Positions 1 through 6,008 of a stretch of 8,148 nt of DNA are shown here, piece after piece. Where the stretch lies: NCBI GenBank assembly GCA_030620935.1, contig JAUXIP010000075.1, forward strand, positions 1 to 8,148, in the 5' to 3' direction. The notes below the pieces were generated by a model that was not told the DNA's origin, searched no databases, and saw only the letters and a list, made by a program, of their open reading frames with translations. Source of the stretch: Deltaproteobacteria bacterium (GTDB lineage: Bacteria; Desulfobacterota_B; Binatia; UBA9968). Position 1 is the stretch's first letter; every line of letters begins with the position of its first letter. Both the position numbers and the translations under genes were made by a program.

Positions 1-40
1 CGCTGTTGTTTGGATTTTTATGTCCCACTGCCCGAATGCT

Positions 41-78
41 CAAAAACAAAAAGCCCGATTCCGGGCTTTTTGTTTTTG
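41..78 (-). terminator. Intrinsic terminator of the tRNA cluster
   Basis: A perfect inverted repeat with 17-base arms (41-57 and 62-78) surrounds a 4-base loop. Read on the minus strand it is an A-rich arm, a GC core (GCCCG/CGGGC) and a tail of UUUUUGUUUUU. It begins inside the CCA end of tRNA-Lys, so the A-rich arm directly follows the mature tRNA. The symmetry also gives a U-tract on the plus strand, so it could stop transcription from either side. The 40 bases left of it hold nothing I recognise. Confidence 0.92.
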
Positions 79-152
79 GTGGGCCGCCGGAGACTCGAAC
101 TCCGGACCCGCTGATGAAGAGTCAGCTGCTCTACCAACTGAGCTAGCGGCCC
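77..152 (-). tRNA. tRNA-Lys (anticodon CUU)
   Basis: This 76-nt cloverleaf has a perfect 7-bp acceptor (GGGCCGC/GCGGCCC), discriminator A73 and an encoded CCA. The D-arm is GCTC/GAGC with a normal GG-containing loop. The anticodon stem is GCTGA/TCAGC around loop CTCTTCA, giving anticodon CUU, which reads AAG. The T-stem CGGAG/CTCCG is perfect. Position 37, next to the anticodon, is C, whereas a purine is usual there (the typical Lys loop is CTCTTAA). It is the last tRNA of the cluster and runs straight into the terminator. The identity is secure from the anticodon and the Lys-like body. Confidence 0.95.
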
Positions 153-167
153 ATCGACAAAGGATAA

Positions 168-223
168 ATTCAAAAGGCGAAAGGATAACGTTTTTTTCAT
201 CTTTCATCCTTCAGCCTTTGAAT
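168..223 (-). repeat. Inverted repeat with heptamer repeats between tRNA-His and tRNA-Lys
   Basis: Imperfect arms 168-186 and 206-223 (ATTCAAAAGGC... against ATTCAAAGGC...) would fold into a hairpin in the tRNA precursor. Within and beside the right arm three 7-base units run in tandem on the plus strand: TTCATCT, TTCATCC and TTCAGCC (196-216). It could be a processing stem or the remnant of a small mobile repeat. No coding potential is seen. Confidence 0.6.
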
Positions 224-224
224 C

Positions 225-302
225 TGGGGTGAGTGAAGGGATTTGAACCCTAAACCCCTGGAGCCACAGTCCAGTGCTCTAACCAGTTGAGCTACACTCA
301 CC
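225..302 (-). tRNA. tRNA-His (anticodon GUG)
   Basis: The 78-nt gene includes the His-specific extra G(-1) pairing with C73, followed by an encoded CCA. The acceptor is GTGAGTG/CACTCAC. The anticodon stem CTGGA/TCCAG encloses loop CTGTGGC with anticodon GUG. The T-loop is TTCAAAT. The outermost T-stem pair (49-65) is a T·T mismatch, so the T-stem has four good pairs. The GTG anticodon plus the eighth acceptor pair make the identity certain. It lies 18 nt downstream of the UCA-anticodon tRNA in the same transcript. Confidence 0.95.
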
Positions 303-320
303 ACACTACTTGAGCCATAG

Positions 321-397
321 TGGCGCGCCAGAAGGGATTCGAACCCCTGACCTACGGCTTTGAAGGCCGTTGCTCTATCAGGCTGAGCTACTGGCGC
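321..397 (-). tRNA. Arg-type tRNA with anticodon UCA (predicted UGA suppressor)
   Basis: This 77-nt cloverleaf has a 7-bp acceptor GCGCCAG/CTGGCGC, discriminator G73 and an encoded CCA. The D-stem is GCTC/GAGC, the anticodon stem ACGGC/GCCGT, the variable loop 5 nt, and the T-stem AGGGG/CCCTT has one G·U. The anticodon loop is CTTCAAA, so the anticodon (361-363) is UCA, complementary to UGA. The acceptor GCGCC.., G73, GATAGAGC segment and stem-loop closely resemble bacterial tRNA-Arg(UCU), whose loop is CTTCTAA; one change at position 36 would convert it. The D-loop AGCCTGATA lacks the usual G18-G19 pair. It is not tRNA-Sec: it is far too short and has no long variable arm. It may be a working opal suppressor, a decaying gene, or a sequencing error in a normal Arg tRNA. 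Confidence 0.85.
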
Positions 398-417
398 CAC
401 AGATCACTTATGTGAAA

Positions 418-484
418 AGTGAACAGCCCGACCCCAGCACTCCTTTTTTTGACCTCTATTTTTCATCGCTATTTGCTGTTCACT
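418..484 (-). repeat. 10-bp perfect inverted repeat between tRNA-Pro and the UCA tRNA
   Basis: AGTGAACAGC (418-427) and its exact reverse complement (475-484) are separated by 47 bases. Next to the left arm the plus strand reads TGTGAAA then AGTGAAC, a 7-base periodicity like that in the other spacer. In the precursor RNA the arms would close a large loop within the 97-nt gap between two tRNAs. It may aid processing or be repeat debris. Confidence 0.5.
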
Positions 485-494
485 ATATTGTTGA

Positions 495-571
495 TGGTCG
501 GGGCGAGACGATTTGAACGTCCGACCCCCTGCGCCCAAGGCAGGTGCGCTACCAGGCTGCGCTACGCCCCG
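495..571 (-). tRNA. tRNA-Pro (anticodon UGG)
   Basis: This 77-nt gene has acceptor CGGGGCG/CGCCCCG, including the C1-G72 pair typical of bacterial proline tRNAs, with A73 and an encoded CCA. The D-arm is GCGC/GCGC with loop AGCCTGGTA, and the anticodon stem CCTGC/GCAGG encloses loop CTTGGGC with anticodon UGG and G37. The T-stem GGACG/CGTCT has one G·U pair. It is the first tRNA of the cluster, about 20 nt downstream of a good -10 element. Confidence 0.96.
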
Positions 572-590
572 TCAAATTATAAGTAAGCCC

Positions 591-618
591 ATTCTACATA
601 TGCAGGTGGCTAAATCAA
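591..618 (-). promoter_or_regulatory. Predicted sigma-70-type promoter of the tRNA cluster
   Basis: On the minus strand a -35 box TTGATT (613-618) and a -10 box TAGAAT (591-596) are separated by 16 bases. A start about 7 bases further on would leave a short leader before tRNA-Pro at 571. A TATAAT lies nearer the tRNA (about 577-582) but has no good -35 partner at the right distance. The call rests on sequence match only. Confidence 0.55.
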
Positions 619-843
619 CCGTATGTTACCGCTCTAACGAGCAAAACGCGGCTTCTTGCGGGCTTGAGCGGAGAAGCCCTCCCTCAGCCGGAGTGGGAGT
701 ATCTTGATGGGCCGATGCGCCGGACGAGGAGATTCAAGCGTAGCTGAGCGATATACATCTGCTGTTTTGTGAGCGTAAGATGACTGTATTGCATCGGGCC
801 GGAAAGATATTTCCACTCCAGCCTTTATCAAGCTTCCCTCGGT
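619..843. other. Gap between rdgB and the tRNA promoter, no gene seen
   Basis: Together with the promoter and leader this makes a 272-base gap. A 65-codon minus-strand frame (634-831) has no recognisable motif, no clear ribosome binding site and an unconvincing composition, so I do not call it. A short stem GGGCTT/AAGCCC (660-679) and a GGAAA/TTTCC stem just after rdgB are visible, but neither has a U-tract, so neither is a convincing terminator. Confidence 0.6.
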
Positions 844-1470
844 CTACAAGTTCTTCGCCTCGGAACACTGTGGGATGAGCAACGGCAGTGCCTGAGCGAG
901 CTTTCTTAGAGCCTTTCCCCGATGACTCACCTTTCCTTTCGTCTCCCGGTCTACCTCCCCAAAGGTTTTACCGAAAGGGGGATAGAAAAAAAGCGGATCA
1001 TAACCAAAACCGTTTGCTCCTTTCGGTTCAAAGGCTATCCATCCCTCACATTCCTCACGGAACGACCACTCCTTCCCCCCCTGTGAGTCGGGCGTGCACA
1101 ACGCAAGCACACAGACAAACCGCGCTCCTCTTTTTTCCTGCGGTAAGTCGGCTAATGCGTGAAGTAGTTTCTCGTTGTTCCGAACGTCGTCCCCCTCCTC
1201 TCCACTGTAACGAGCTGAGTAAACACCCGGAGCCCCGCCAAGGGCATCCACCTCTATTCCAGAGTCATCGGCCAACGTAACATAACCAGAGAATTCGACT
1301 AAGGTCCGAGCTTTCTTGAGAGCGTTCTCCTTGAACGTTGTCCCGTCCTCTACGACCTCTGGCCATGTACATAGACTGTCAAGGGAGATGATCTCAATGG
1401 GGAGGCTTTTGAGAATCGCTCGAATCTCGACCAATTTGTCTCTGTTACCTGTTGCGACTAAAAGCTTCAT
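844..1470 (-). CDS. rdgB: XTP/dITP pyrophosphatase (RdgB/HAM1 family)
   Basis: It hydrolyses non-canonical purine triphosphates (dITP, XTP, dHAPTP) to monophosphates and pyrophosphate, keeping them out of DNA and RNA; cytoplasmic, Mg-dependent and usually dimeric. The 208-aa product shows the family signature in order: N-terminal VATGNRDKL, then ADDSGIEVDALGGAPGVYSARYSG-type core (written here as DDSGIEVDALGG and GVYSARYSG), then GGFGYDP-like GFGYDPLFF, and near the C-terminus SHRGKAL, the purine-recognition loop. Length is usual for the family. I prefer ATG at 1470 because AAGGA sits 6 bases upstream; an in-frame TTG at 1476 would leave only one base after that site. It starts 9 bases after the oxidoreductase stop and ends with TAG, so it is probably co-transcribed with the genes before it. 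Confidence 0.95.
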   Translation of the reverse strand: MKLLVATGNRDKLVEIRAILKSLPIEIISLDSLCTWPEVVEDGTTFKENALKKARTLVEFSGYVTLADDSGIEVDALGGAPGVYSARYSGEEGDDVRNNEKLLHALADLPQEKRGARFVCVLALCTPDSQGGKEWSFREECEGWIAFEPKGANGFGYDPLFFYPPFGKTFGEVDRETKGKVSHRGKALRKLAQALPLLIPQCSEAKNL

Positions 1471-1479
1471 AGCCAATCC

Positions 1480-2511
1480 TTACCCTCTTGACGGCAACCG
1501 AATCAAATCAACCCCAATAGAGCATAGGTAGTCGATCAACTTTTCCGGCTCCACGTGTTGGTCCGGAGAGATCAGCCCTCGTGCTTCGAACCGACCCTCC
1601 GCTATTGCGCGCCCGGCCATCACCGCTGGCACAATCGGCGTGAAGTAACCGCGGTCAGACGCAACCAAAGCATAGCGGATGACATTGCCCGTGGGTCCTT
1701 CGATCTCGTATGCCAGACATCCTGACGTTGCGCCCAGGCGCCGGGCCAGTGCAAGTCCCACGGGTTTGAGGTGGTCGAGCATTTTCCTCACTATCCCTGA
1801 CCGTGCCGCAATCGCGAACACGGCATTGAACGCAGGGACACGGGTATCCAAGTAGAATTCGACGGTACGCAGACTGGGCCAGACCTGTGGGAGGGTGAAA
1901 GAGTCTGCACTTTCAAAAAGGTATCCCCGCAAATGTCCGATTGGAGGTGGCCCTCCGAAGGTCTGCCGCTCGGCCCATCCAAGTCGCACCATTAGTTTGC
2001 CGTGGCGGAGCACCTGGATGGGTTGTCCGACCGATCGCAGCAGCGACGCTCCCGTGGCAGGAACGGCAGTATAGAGCGACGCTGGAGCGAGAAACCCTGT
2101 TACTCGTACCGGTTTTTCAATCCCGCTCAAGCGCACCAGCGCTGCGCTAACCGCCGAGATGGAGCTACACGCGGGCAGCACGCGCACGCCATGCTGATCG
2201 ATTTGCGGCTTCAGGGCATGAATCTTGGAGACGTAAGCGAAGCTGTCCGAGATATCGACGACGTCGAAACCGATCTCCATCGCCGCTTGCACCAGCGCCA
2301 TTGTCCGGTCCTGAAAGGGCCCTACCGTGTCGATGACAACATCCTCGGACCGCAGCGCGCTGCGCAGAGACACCAGGTCCTCAACATCCACACGCACGTC
2401 CGCGCCGGCTCGGCGCGATCCAATAAGGGGCGTGACACCATCCGCCCGAAGCCGCTCGACCACCGCTGCCCCAAAGAACCCAAAGCCGCCGAGCACGATG
2501 ATGCGTTTCAT
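1480..2511 (-). CDS. Saccharopine dehydrogenase-like NAD(P)-binding oxidoreductase
   Basis: The 343-aa protein opens with a Rossmann fold: beta strand KRIIVLGG followed by the dinucleotide motif GGFGFFGAAV (residues 8-17). The segment DVVIDTVGPF near residues 57-66 is typical of the saccharopine dehydrogenase-like/trans-acting enoyl reductase group, as is the DISDS segment after it. The C-terminal half lacks motifs I can tie to a substrate, so reaction and pathway are unknown; true lysine-pathway saccharopine dehydrogenase is unlikely. The ATG overlaps the stop of the upstream membrane-protein gene (ATGA) and no Shine-Dalgarno site is visible, so translation is probably coupled. The pairing suggests it acts on something linked to the membrane. 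Ends in TAA, 9 bases before rdgB. Confidence 0.85.
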   Translation of the reverse strand: MKRIIVLGGFGFFGAAVVERLRADGVTPLIGSRRAGADVRVDVEDLVSLRSALRSEDVVIDTVGPFQDRTMALVQAAMEIGFDVVDISDSFAYVSKIHALKPQIDQHGVRVLPACSSISAVSAALVRLSGIEKPVRVTGFLAPASLYTAVPATGASLLRSVGQPIQVLRHGKLMVRLGWAERQTFGGPPPIGHLRGYLFESADSFTLPQVWPSLRTVEFYLDTRVPAFNAVFAIAARSGIVRKMLDHLKPVGLALARRLGATSGCLAYEIEGPTGNVIRYALVASDRGYFTPIVPAVMAGRAIAEGRFEARGLISPDQHVEPEKLIDYLCSIGVDLIRLPSRG

Positions 2512-3527
2512 TGGTTCTGGTTGATAACCTCGTGCTGGCTTTCGTCTCTAAGCCTCCAACCCATCACAGCGGCCCATGGGCAAAACAACACCATCAAAAA
2601 CCCCGCGGACACCACCATCCCGATCACGCTTCCAGCGAAGGCCGTGGCGCTGAGGGAGACGCCGCTGATCCACATGATCCATGTCCAAGCTAGCAGCCAA
2701 CCGCGTAGCGACTTTGTCCCCAGAGTGAGAATCACCCCGGCAATGGTATATAACCCGTTCGCCGCTCCGCCCGTGAGCAGCGAGCCTAGATGCTGAATCT
2801 TCGCCAAATCCTGCGGCAACCAACCGATGAAAAGCGATTCTGCCAGCAGGTCGCACACCAGTCCGCTGGCTGCCACGGCAAAGGCACTAATCCCCCAACC
2901 TTGTCCCTTTAGGCGAGCCCCCCACCACGCATAGAAGCCGAGCAAGCTCAGCGCAGCAGCCATCCACAAGGCCCACCCTGCTCGCCAAAGGATGGGATGC
3001 TGTAAGATATACGCCGAGCGTTCGGCGATGTCCGCGACAACCTCAGTCCCGGGACGCAACGCAAACAGCAGAGCGGCAGAGGCCAGTGCATTCAGCGCCG
3101 CGCATACGTAGGGCGCTGATCTATATACACTGGCTCTAACCCGTGTTCCTTCGAGCAGGAAAAGCGAAAAGGGCAGCCACCAGATCAAGTCGTTGAACAC
3201 GATCAGCGGGAAAGTATGCAGAGACCATTGACCGTCGCTCACCGTAATAAGCCAACCTATCGGTCCGAGAACTTTCCCTGCCAACCCAATCGCCACAAAG
3301 GGGTGCGCCCGGTTAAGCCTGAACGCACAATAAGCGTAGGCTACCCCATAGAGTCCGATGACCATCCCCAAACACTGCCAAATGGCCGGATAGCGAGGGG
3401 CGCCCAATTCAAACAGATCAAAAAAGGCAGCAGGCCAGAATATCGTCCACAACCCGAATCCCAGGTTGTACACGGCTGCCGCACAGAACACTATCCGGTA
3501 TATACGAGCCGCATATTCGCCAAGCAT
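2508..3527 (-). CDS. Polytopic membrane protein of unknown function
   Basis: The 339-aa product is very hydrophobic, with about nine or ten likely transmembrane segments (roughly residues 12-34, 46-69, 77-97, 105-126, 139-157, 180-202, 211-234, 247-269, 275-297 and 298-325). Two blocks stand out: an N-terminal four-helix part with YPAIWQCLGMVIGLYGVAYA and GLAGKVLGPIGWL followed by NDLIWWLPF, and a C-terminal five- or six-helix part with GFYAWW, AESLFIGWLP and LLTGGAANGLYT. These may be two domains joined, the first resembling small four-helix membrane proteins found alone in other bacteria; that is from memory. No catalytic residues are identified. A weak GA-rich site (AAGAG) precedes the ATG. 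Its TGA stop, the only UGA stop in the window, overlaps the next start as ATGA. Confidence 0.8.
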   Translation of the reverse strand: MLGEYAARIYRIVFCAAAVYNLGFGLWTIFWPAAFFDLFELGAPRYPAIWQCLGMVIGLYGVAYAYCAFRLNRAHPFVAIGLAGKVLGPIGWLITVSDGQWSLHTFPLIVFNDLIWWLPFSLFLLEGTRVRASVYRSAPYVCAALNALASAALLFALRPGTEVVADIAERSAYILQHPILWRAGWALWMAAALSLLGFYAWWGARLKGQGWGISAFAVAASGLVCDLLAESLFIGWLPQDLAKIQHLGSLLTGGAANGLYTIAGVILTLGTKSLRGWLLAWTWIMWISGVSLSATAFAGSVIGMVVSAGFLMVLFCPWAAVMGWRLRDESQHEVINQNQ

Positions 3528-3590
3528 AGGGGTATCTCTTTAGGGTGGCAGGTTATTAAGCAGTGCGTGGGAGCCAATCAGCCAAATGGA

Positions 3591-4313
3591 CTAGTCAGCC
3601 GTCGCCAGCACTTTTTTCTGAAACTTGAGAAGCTCGCGAATACCCTGGTGGGCGACCTCGGCCATGTGATCCAGCTTGGCCTTCGTGAACGGGGCGCTTT
3701 CCGCGGTCCCTTGAACCTCGATAAATTTTCCCGAGCCGGTCATGACAAAGTTCATGTCCACTTCCGCGCGGCTGTCTTCGTCATAGCTGAGATCCAAAAG
3801 CACCTTTTCGTTCACGATGCCGACGCTCACCGCCGCAACCGAATCCTTGATGAAGCCGTTTTGAAGTGTCCCGGCTTTTTCCCACCGGCGTACGGCCTCG
3901 ACAAGAGCTACATAGGCGCCTGTGATCGAGGCGGTTCGAGTCCCGCCGTCGGCCTGGATGACGTCGCAGTCGATCCAGACCGTTCTCTCTCCCAGGCTCT
4001 CCAGGCGAGCAATGGAACGAAGGCTCCGTCCAATCAGCCTCTGGATCTCATGGGTCCTGCCGCCGACCTTGCCTCGCGTAGACTCGCGCGAAATGCGAAC
4101 TTGCGAAGATGAGGGAAGCATGCCGTATTCCGCCGTGATCCATCCCTTGCCGCTACGGCGCAAAAAAGGAGGGACCTTATCCTCCAGCTTGGCCGTGCAG
4201 ATCACGCGGGTATCGCCTACTTCGATCAGGACCGAGCCATCGGCATGTTTAATATAGCTCGGCGTGATAGCAATAGGTCTTAGCTGGCTATTCTTTCGCC
4301 CATCTGTTCGCAT
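3591..4313 (-). CDS. rph: Ribonuclease PH
   Basis: This phosphorolytic 3'-5' exoribonuclease trims the 3' trailers of tRNA precursors, using phosphate to release nucleoside diphosphates; it works in the cytoplasm as a hexameric ring. The 240-aa sequence matches the family along its whole length: MRTDGRK start, [13 protein letters not shown] (55-67), [16 protein letters not shown] (84-99) with the phosphate-binding Arg86, [19 protein letters not shown] (115-133) with the GTR motif, metal-binding Asp180 and Asp186 in the DED and EVDMN segments, and EVQGTAE (199-205). No truncation is seen. Start at ATG 4313, 25 bases after the upstream stop, with a weak GA-rich site. Codon 12 is AGA at a conserved Arg, which matters for the tRNA story. 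Ends in TAG. Confidence 0.97.
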   Translation of the reverse strand: MRTDGRKNSQLRPIAITPSYIKHADGSVLIEVGDTRVICTAKLEDKVPPFLRRSGKGWITAEYGMLPSSSQVRISRESTRGKVGGRTHEIQRLIGRSLRSIARLESLGERTVWIDCDVIQADGGTRTASITGAYVALVEAVRRWEKAGTLQNGFIKDSVAAVSVGIVNEKVLLDLSYDEDSRAEVDMNFVMTGSGKFIEVQGTAESAPFTKAKLDHMAEVAHQGIRELLKFQKKVLATAD

Positions 4314-4338
4314 ATGAATTACACTTTCATCTCTTGTT

Positions 4339-4617
4339 TTAGCAGGAGTGTTTTTGCAGCTCGTTATATCCGACGATCCATAGGTTCAGGTGAATCTGCG
4401 AATGACTAAGGTTGTAGTATAGTTTCTGAGACGTTCGCAAACGGACAGTCACATGGCCCGAAGCCCGGGTTAACTGGATCGGGTTCTCTCCCTTGACATT
4501 ATCGGCCAGCCAGGCTTGCGGCGGCGCCTTACCGTCGCGGCTTGCAATCTGGTAGCGAAAGGTTACGGCGACTACGTTCGAAGGTACGGCTCCTGAAAGA
4601 TCGATCTCTTTGAACAT
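4339..4617 (-). CDS. Small hypothetical protein between glcF and rph
   Basis: The frame encodes 92 aa from ATG 4617, which follows the glcF stop after one base (TAGCATG), so re-initiation by the same ribosomes is likely. A GTG at 4635 would add six residues by overlapping glcF; I prefer the ATG although neither has a clear Shine-Dalgarno site. The product has no cysteine cluster, membrane segment or signal peptide. Alternating hydrophobic and polar stretches ([39 protein letters not shown]) suggest a small all-beta fold. I do not recognise the family. Position right after glcF suggests an accessory to that enzyme or simply a conserved neighbour. Composition looks coding. Confidence 0.6.
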   Translation of the reverse strand: MFKEIDLSGAVPSNVVAVTFRYQIASRDGKAPPQAWLADNVKGENPIQLTRASGHVTVRLRTSQKLYYNLSHSQIHLNLWIVGYNELQKHSC

Positions 4618-4618
4618 G

Positions 4619-5941
4619 CTAGAGTGCGGTGCCACGATAGGCCCAATCCAAAAGCTCTACGGGGTGCACGACCCGAATATCATACCCTTGGTCTTTTAGA
4701 CCCTTCTCGATCTGGAGAGAGCAGCCCGGGTTGCCGCTGACCACGAACCTCGCCCCTGTCTCCTTGATCCTTTCAATCTTACGATCCAGGAACTGCTGAG
4801 CGAGGTCAGGGTGGAGAAGATTGTACACCCCGGCGCTCCCGCAACAGAAATCCGACTCCTTGAGCTCTATGAGCTTAAGCCCAGGAATCGCTTTCAAGAT
4901 CGTTCTGGGCTGCTGCCGGACCTTCTGGCCATGAGCGAGGTGACACGCATCGTGGTAAGTGACTGTGAGATTAAGTTCCTTTAACCTGCCGGCCAGCGGA
5001 ACGTCAGCCAGCAGCTCCGAGACATCGCGCACCTTTTTGCTGAATGCCTCGGCCTTCTCGGCGTAGGCCGGATCGTGACTGAGCAGCTCCCAGTACTCCT
5101 TCATCACCGAGCCACAACCCGCCGCATTGACCACGACCACATCGACCCCGGCCCTCTCGAAAGTGTCGATCATCTGCTTGGCCAGAGCCTTGCCTTGCTC
5201 GCGCTCCCCTTCGTGGACGAGTAGAGAGCCGCAACAGCCCTGCTTTCTCGGCGCCACAACGTCATATCCGTTCTCGCTCAAGACCCGGGCTGTCGCTTGA
5301 TTGACATAGGGGAGAAAGAAGCGCTGGACGCAGCCGAGGAGAAGCCCAACCCTCCCTCGTTTCTCGCCTCGGGCAGGGATCACCTCGGGCAACTCTTTGC
5401 GTAGGCTTTGATCGGGAACGAACGGGAGCAGAGCTTCCATCTTTCCCAAGCGGCCAAACAGCTTTAAGATCCCCGAGGCCCTGACCACCGCCTGGAGGCC
5501 GGACTGTTGGTAGAAGCGAAGGAGGGTAGTCATAACGCCTAACCGGCCAAGATTGGTAAAGGTATGGAGGATGAGATTTCGAAACCACCGATCTGAAAGA
5601 GAATAGTTATAGTTCCGTTCAATCTGCCCCCTGGCCGCCTCCATCAGGAAGCCGAACTTGACGCCCGAGGGACAGACCGTCTCGCAGTTGCGGCAGAGGA
5701 GACAGAGATTCATATGCTTGACGAAATTGTCGGTGATTCCTATCTCCCCTTCCGAAGCCGCCTTGATGAGATGGATACGCCCGCGCGGATTATCCATCTC
5801 GTTTCCGAGCACGACGTAGGTCGGACAGGTTGGAAGACAGAAACCGCAATGGACACAGTCCAGGTAGAGTTCGGAGTTGGGCGGATCGAGTTGATCGAAG
5901 GCGCCTTTACCGATCTTCTCCAGTTCCGTCTGAGAATTCAT
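4619..5941 (-). CDS. glcF: Glycolate oxidase iron-sulfur subunit GlcF
   Basis: This electron-transfer subunit works with the flavin subunits GlcD and GlcE in oxidising glycolate (or a related 2-hydroxy acid) and passes electrons towards the quinone pool at the inner face of the membrane. The 440-aa protein has two [4Fe-4S] motifs near the N-terminus (Cys29, 32, 35, 39 in CVHCGFCLPTCP; Cys80, 83, 86, 90 in CLLCRNCETVCP) and two CCG domains (Cys204, CCG at 236-238, Cys276; Cys333, CCG at 366-368, Cys407), the usual GlcF layout. ATG at 5941 is chosen; an in-frame TTG at 5953 is possible, and neither has a clear ribosome binding site. A 190-base gap with two palindromic elements separates it from glcE, so it may have its own control. 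A lactate-utilisation LutA-type role is less likely because of the glcD/glcE context. Confidence 0.93.
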   Translation of the reverse strand: MNSQTELEKIGKGAFDQLDPPNSELYLDCVHCGFCLPTCPTYVVLGNEMDNPRGRIHLIKAASEGEIGITDNFVKHMNLCLLCRNCETVCPSGVKFGFLMEAARGQIERNYNYSLSDRWFRNLILHTFTNLGRLGVMTTLLRFYQQSGLQAVVRASGILKLFGRLGKMEALLPFVPDQSLRKELPEVIPARGEKRGRVGLLLGCVQRFFLPYVNQATARVLSENGYDVVAPRKQGCCGSLLVHEGEREQGKALAKQMIDTFERAGVDVVVVNAAGCGSVMKEYWELLSHDPAYAEKAEAFSKKVRDVSELLADVPLAGRLKELNLTVTYHDACHLAHGQKVRQQPRTILKAIPGLKLIELKESDFCCGSAGVYNLLHPDLAQQFLDRKIERIKETGARFVVSGNPGCSLQIEKGLKDQGYDIRVVHPVELLDWAYRGTAL

Positions 5942-5956
5942 AACACTAACCAAAGA

Positions 5957-5975
5957 TATTTGAAATTTTCAAATA
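5957..5975. promoter_or_regulatory. 19-bp palindrome upstream of glcF, possible operator
   Basis: TATTTGAAA-T-TTTCAAATA is a perfect palindrome with 9-base arms around one central base. It ends 16 bases upstream of the glcF ATG. Its size and symmetry fit a dimeric regulator site, but it could also be an AT-rich hairpin in the leader. I cannot name a regulator. Confidence 0.45.
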
Positions 5976-6008
5976 AACTTAGGATTACGGAAGCGGAAAA
6001 ACAATGGC

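Noticed and set aside
196..216. CRISPR array because of tandem short repeats
   Set aside because: The units are 7 bases with no spacers; this is a simple tandem repeat.
321..397. Selenocysteine tRNA (selC) because of the UCA anticodon and G73
   Set aside because: It is 77 nt with a 7-bp acceptor, 5-bp T-stem and 5-nt variable loop. Bacterial tRNA-Sec has an extended acceptor, a long variable arm and over 90 nt. The body matches Arg(UCU).
1..600. Prophage or integrative-element attachment site at the tRNA cluster
   Set aside because: tRNA genes are common targets, but no integrase, no repeated tRNA 3' end and no mobile gene is present in the window.
660..679. Hairpin GGGCTT/AAGCCC as a terminator of the rdgB operon
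   Set aside because: No U-tract follows on the minus strand and the stem is only six pairs.
2002..2796. 264-codon plus-strand frame
   Set aside because: It lies opposite the oxidoreductase and membrane-protein genes, which have clear coding features. The product is low-complexity and rich in Arg, Pro and His, typical of an antisense shadow.
3216..4112. 298-codon plus-strand frame
   Set aside because: It is antisense to rph and the membrane protein gene and shows no family motif.
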